64,000 nucleotides of DNA from Streptomyces sp. NBC_00670 (GTDB lineage Bacteria; Actinomycetota; Actinomycetes; Streptomycetales; Streptomycetaceae): the NCBI RefSeq assembly GCF_036226765.1, contig NZ_CP109017.1:5581001-5645000 (forward strand), given 5' to 3'. Positions within the stretch are counted from its first letter, which is position 1. The number at the start of each line of letters is the position of its first letter. Positions 62,920 to 64,000 of this stretch are shown here, piece by piece. The notes under the pieces are model-generated. The model saw nothing but the letters and a program-made list of their open reading frames with translations, had not been told where the DNA came from and searched no databases. Both the position numbers and the translations under genes were made by a program.

Positions 62920-63606
62920 ATGCGTATTCCGGCGCACTCGGTATGCGCGGCGATCCGCGAGGACATCGTCGCCGGCGTCCACGCGCGCGGCAGCCGGCTC
63001 ACCGAGGAGGTCCTCGCCCGCCGCTACGGCGTCTCCCGCGTCCCCGTGCGCGAGGCGCTGCGCACGCTGGAGGCCGAGGGCTTCGTCGTCACCCGGCGGC
63101 ACGCGGGCGCGTGCGTGGCCGAGCCCACCGGGCAGGAGGCCGCCGACCTGCTGGAGATGCACGTCCTGCTGGAACCGCTCGGCGCCGCCCGGGCCGCCCA
63201 GCGGCGCACGGAGGCCCATCTGAAGGTGCTGCGCGGCCTGGTCAGGCTCGGCCGGGAACGGGCAGGGCAGGGCAGCAGCGACGACCTGCGCTCCCTGGAC
63301 GGCTGGTTCCACGACACGCTCGCGCAGGCCGCCGGGAGCCCGGCGCTGAGCACCACGCTGGCCCAGCTGCGGCACAAGATCGCATGGATGTACGTCACCG
63401 GGACACCGGCCGACCCCGTGGCGGACTGGGCGGAACGCGGCGGCATCGTCGACGCGATCGCCCGGGGCGACGACGCCCGCGCCCACATCCTCGCCGCACA
63501 GCACACCCAACGGACGACCACGTCCCACCGGCTGCGGCCCGTCGGCGCGGACATGGGTGTGAGGAATCCGCAACAAGCCGTAAACATCGCGGGCCCGCAG
63601 AATTAA
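62920..63606 (+). CDS. GntR/FadR-family transcriptional regulator
   Basis: 228 residues from ATG 62920 with GCGGAGG nine bases upstream. Winged helix at 1-70: AIREDIVAGVHARGSRLTEE, VLARRYGVSRVPVREALRTL, EGFVVTRRHAGACVAEP. FCD effector domain at 80-205: LLEMHVLLEPLGAARAAQRR, LDGWFHDTLAQAAGS, RGGIVDAIARGDDARAHILA. The metal-binding His/Asp pattern is partly kept. The gene stands alone, convergent with ptsH; control of nearby sugar-uptake genes is possible but not shown. Confidence 0.9.
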   Translation: MRIPAHSVCAAIREDIVAGVHARGSRLTEEVLARRYGVSRVPVREALRTLEAEGFVVTRRHAGACVAEPTGQEAADLLEMHVLLEPLGAARAAQRRTEAHLKVLRGLVRLGRERAGQGSSDDLRSLDGWFHDTLAQAAGSPALSTTLAQLRHKIAWMYVTGTPADPVADWAERGGIVDAIARGDDARAHILAAQHTQRTTTSHRLRPVGADMGVRNPQQAVNIAGPQN

Positions 63607-63723
63607 CAGGGGTGCCGTATACAAAGGAGAGTGGACGCGGGGAAGTGCGGACCCCGTTTTCCTTTTCGCTGCTCGTCATCCTGTGCGTCCACGCCGGAGA
63701 ATTCACGGACGGACGGGTGGAAA

Positions 63724-63765
63724 GCAGAAAGCCGCGTCGCCCCCGGGGGCGACGCGGCTTTCTGC
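63724..63765. terminator. Perfect 42-base palindrome between FadR-type gene and ptsH
   Basis: Two 21-base arms meet without a spacer, so the hairpin has about 19 pairs and a tight loop. The arms end in AAA/TTT (GCAGAAAGCC and GGCTTTCTGC), giving a short T-run in each direction: a bidirectional terminator for the two convergent genes. Confidence 0.8.
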
Positions 63766-63803
63766 GCCGGAATGAACCGCCGCCCCGCACAGGAGCGGAC
63801 GGC

Positions 63804-64000
63804 TCAGACCGTCTCCGGCAGTTCCTCCAGGCCGTCGGCGACCAGCTTGGCCAGGCGGTCCAGGGCCGCGTCCGCGCCCTCGGCGTCGGAGGCGAGGACG
63901 ACCTCCTCGCCGCCCTGGACGCCCAGGCCGAGCACGGCCAGCATCGAGCCGGCGTTGACGGGGGCGCTGCCCGCCTTGGCGATCGTCACGGGGACGCCGG
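63804..64000 (-). CDS. ptsH: Phosphocarrier protein HPr, C-terminal part (5' end outside window)
   Basis: The C-terminal 65 residues of HPr, the phosphate shuttle of the sugar phosphotransferase system, are present: VNAGSMLAVLGLGVQGGEEV, EGADAALDRLAKLVADGLEE, ending LPETV. Ser in NAGSML aligns with the regulatory Ser46 region. The catalytic His15 motif and the start codon lie beyond base 64000, so this is a window-edge truncation, not a broken gene. Identification rests on length, helix pattern and remembered position in Streptomyces. Confidence 0.88.
   Translation of the reverse strand, partial: GVPVTIAKAGSAPVNAGSMLAVLGLGVQGGEEVVLASDAEGADAALDRLAKLVADGLEELPETV

Noticed and set aside
63804..64000. 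ptsH as a truncated or pseudo gene (no catalytic His)
   Set aside because: The frame runs unbroken to the window edge; the missing N-terminus is outside the window.

Overview
The window is high-GC actinobacterial chromosome, almost certainly Streptomyces. GTG starts are common, third codon positions are strongly GC-biased, and the sporulation regulator WhiH lies directly upstream of the principal sigma factor HrdB. The order hflX - siderophore genes - dinG - lexA - nrdR - nrdJ - rnhB - recQ - whiH - hrdB - parE - cobW-like - parC - M16 pair - M23 - ptsH agrees with the core region I remember around SCO5796-SCO5841 of S. coelicolor. That comparison is from memory and was not computed. No prophage, insertion sequence, CRISPR array, tRNA or rRNA was seen.

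Region 1 (1-8.6 kb): the HflX tail, a secreted trypsin-like lipoprotein, then a compact three-gene NRPS-independent siderophore operon (class III aminotransferase, IucA/IucC synthetase, AlcB/RhbD-type acyltransferase), then a DinG-type helicase. Region 2 (8.6-14 kb): the SOS repressor LexA diverges from the nrdR-nrdJ pair for B12-dependent ribonucleotide reductase. A LexA box and tandem NrdR boxes lie between them. Region 3 (14-24 kb): a TerD-like protein, a DUF4937 protein, a histidine phosphatase coupled to an ADP-ribosylglycohydrolase, a DUF4153-type membrane protein, a divergent MFS/TetR drug-efflux pair with two palindromic operators, RNase HII and two unrecognised proteins.

Region 4 (24-38 kb): a RecQ helicase with a C-terminal phosphoribosyltransferase-like domain, a DUF4192 protein, a glycogen-debranching-type protein, a Nudix/winged-helix NrtR-like regulator, a fused ABC protein with an aberrant nucleotide-binding domain, WhiH (with a WhiG-like promoter) and HrdB. 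Region 5 (38-53.5 kb): a secreted trypsin, a small zinc-ribbon-like protein, topoisomerase IV ParE, a DUF1453/NarL-type two-component operon, a DUF485/acetate-type symporter pair, and an SsuABC-like ABC transporter bracketed by the two halves of a DcuS/DcuR-like two-component system.

Region 6 (53.5-64 kb): a sucrase/ferredoxin-like protein whose start codon abuts an iron box, two small proteins, a CobW/COG0523 GTPase whose stop codon interlocks with that of ParC, an active/inactive M16 peptidase pair, an M23 endopeptidase under a c-di-AMP (ydaO) riboswitch, a FadR-type regulator and the C-terminal part of HPr (ptsH).

Most genes are housekeeping. The less ordinary material is the domain architecture of the RecQ and ABC-fusion proteins, several short in-frame minisatellites, a dispersed palindromic repeat family, and candidate regulatory sites (iron box, SOS-like box at parE, operator palindromes). 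Nothing here is demonstrably a new system. The fused ABC protein beside whiH and the RecQ-PRTase fusion are the best candidates for undescribed function.
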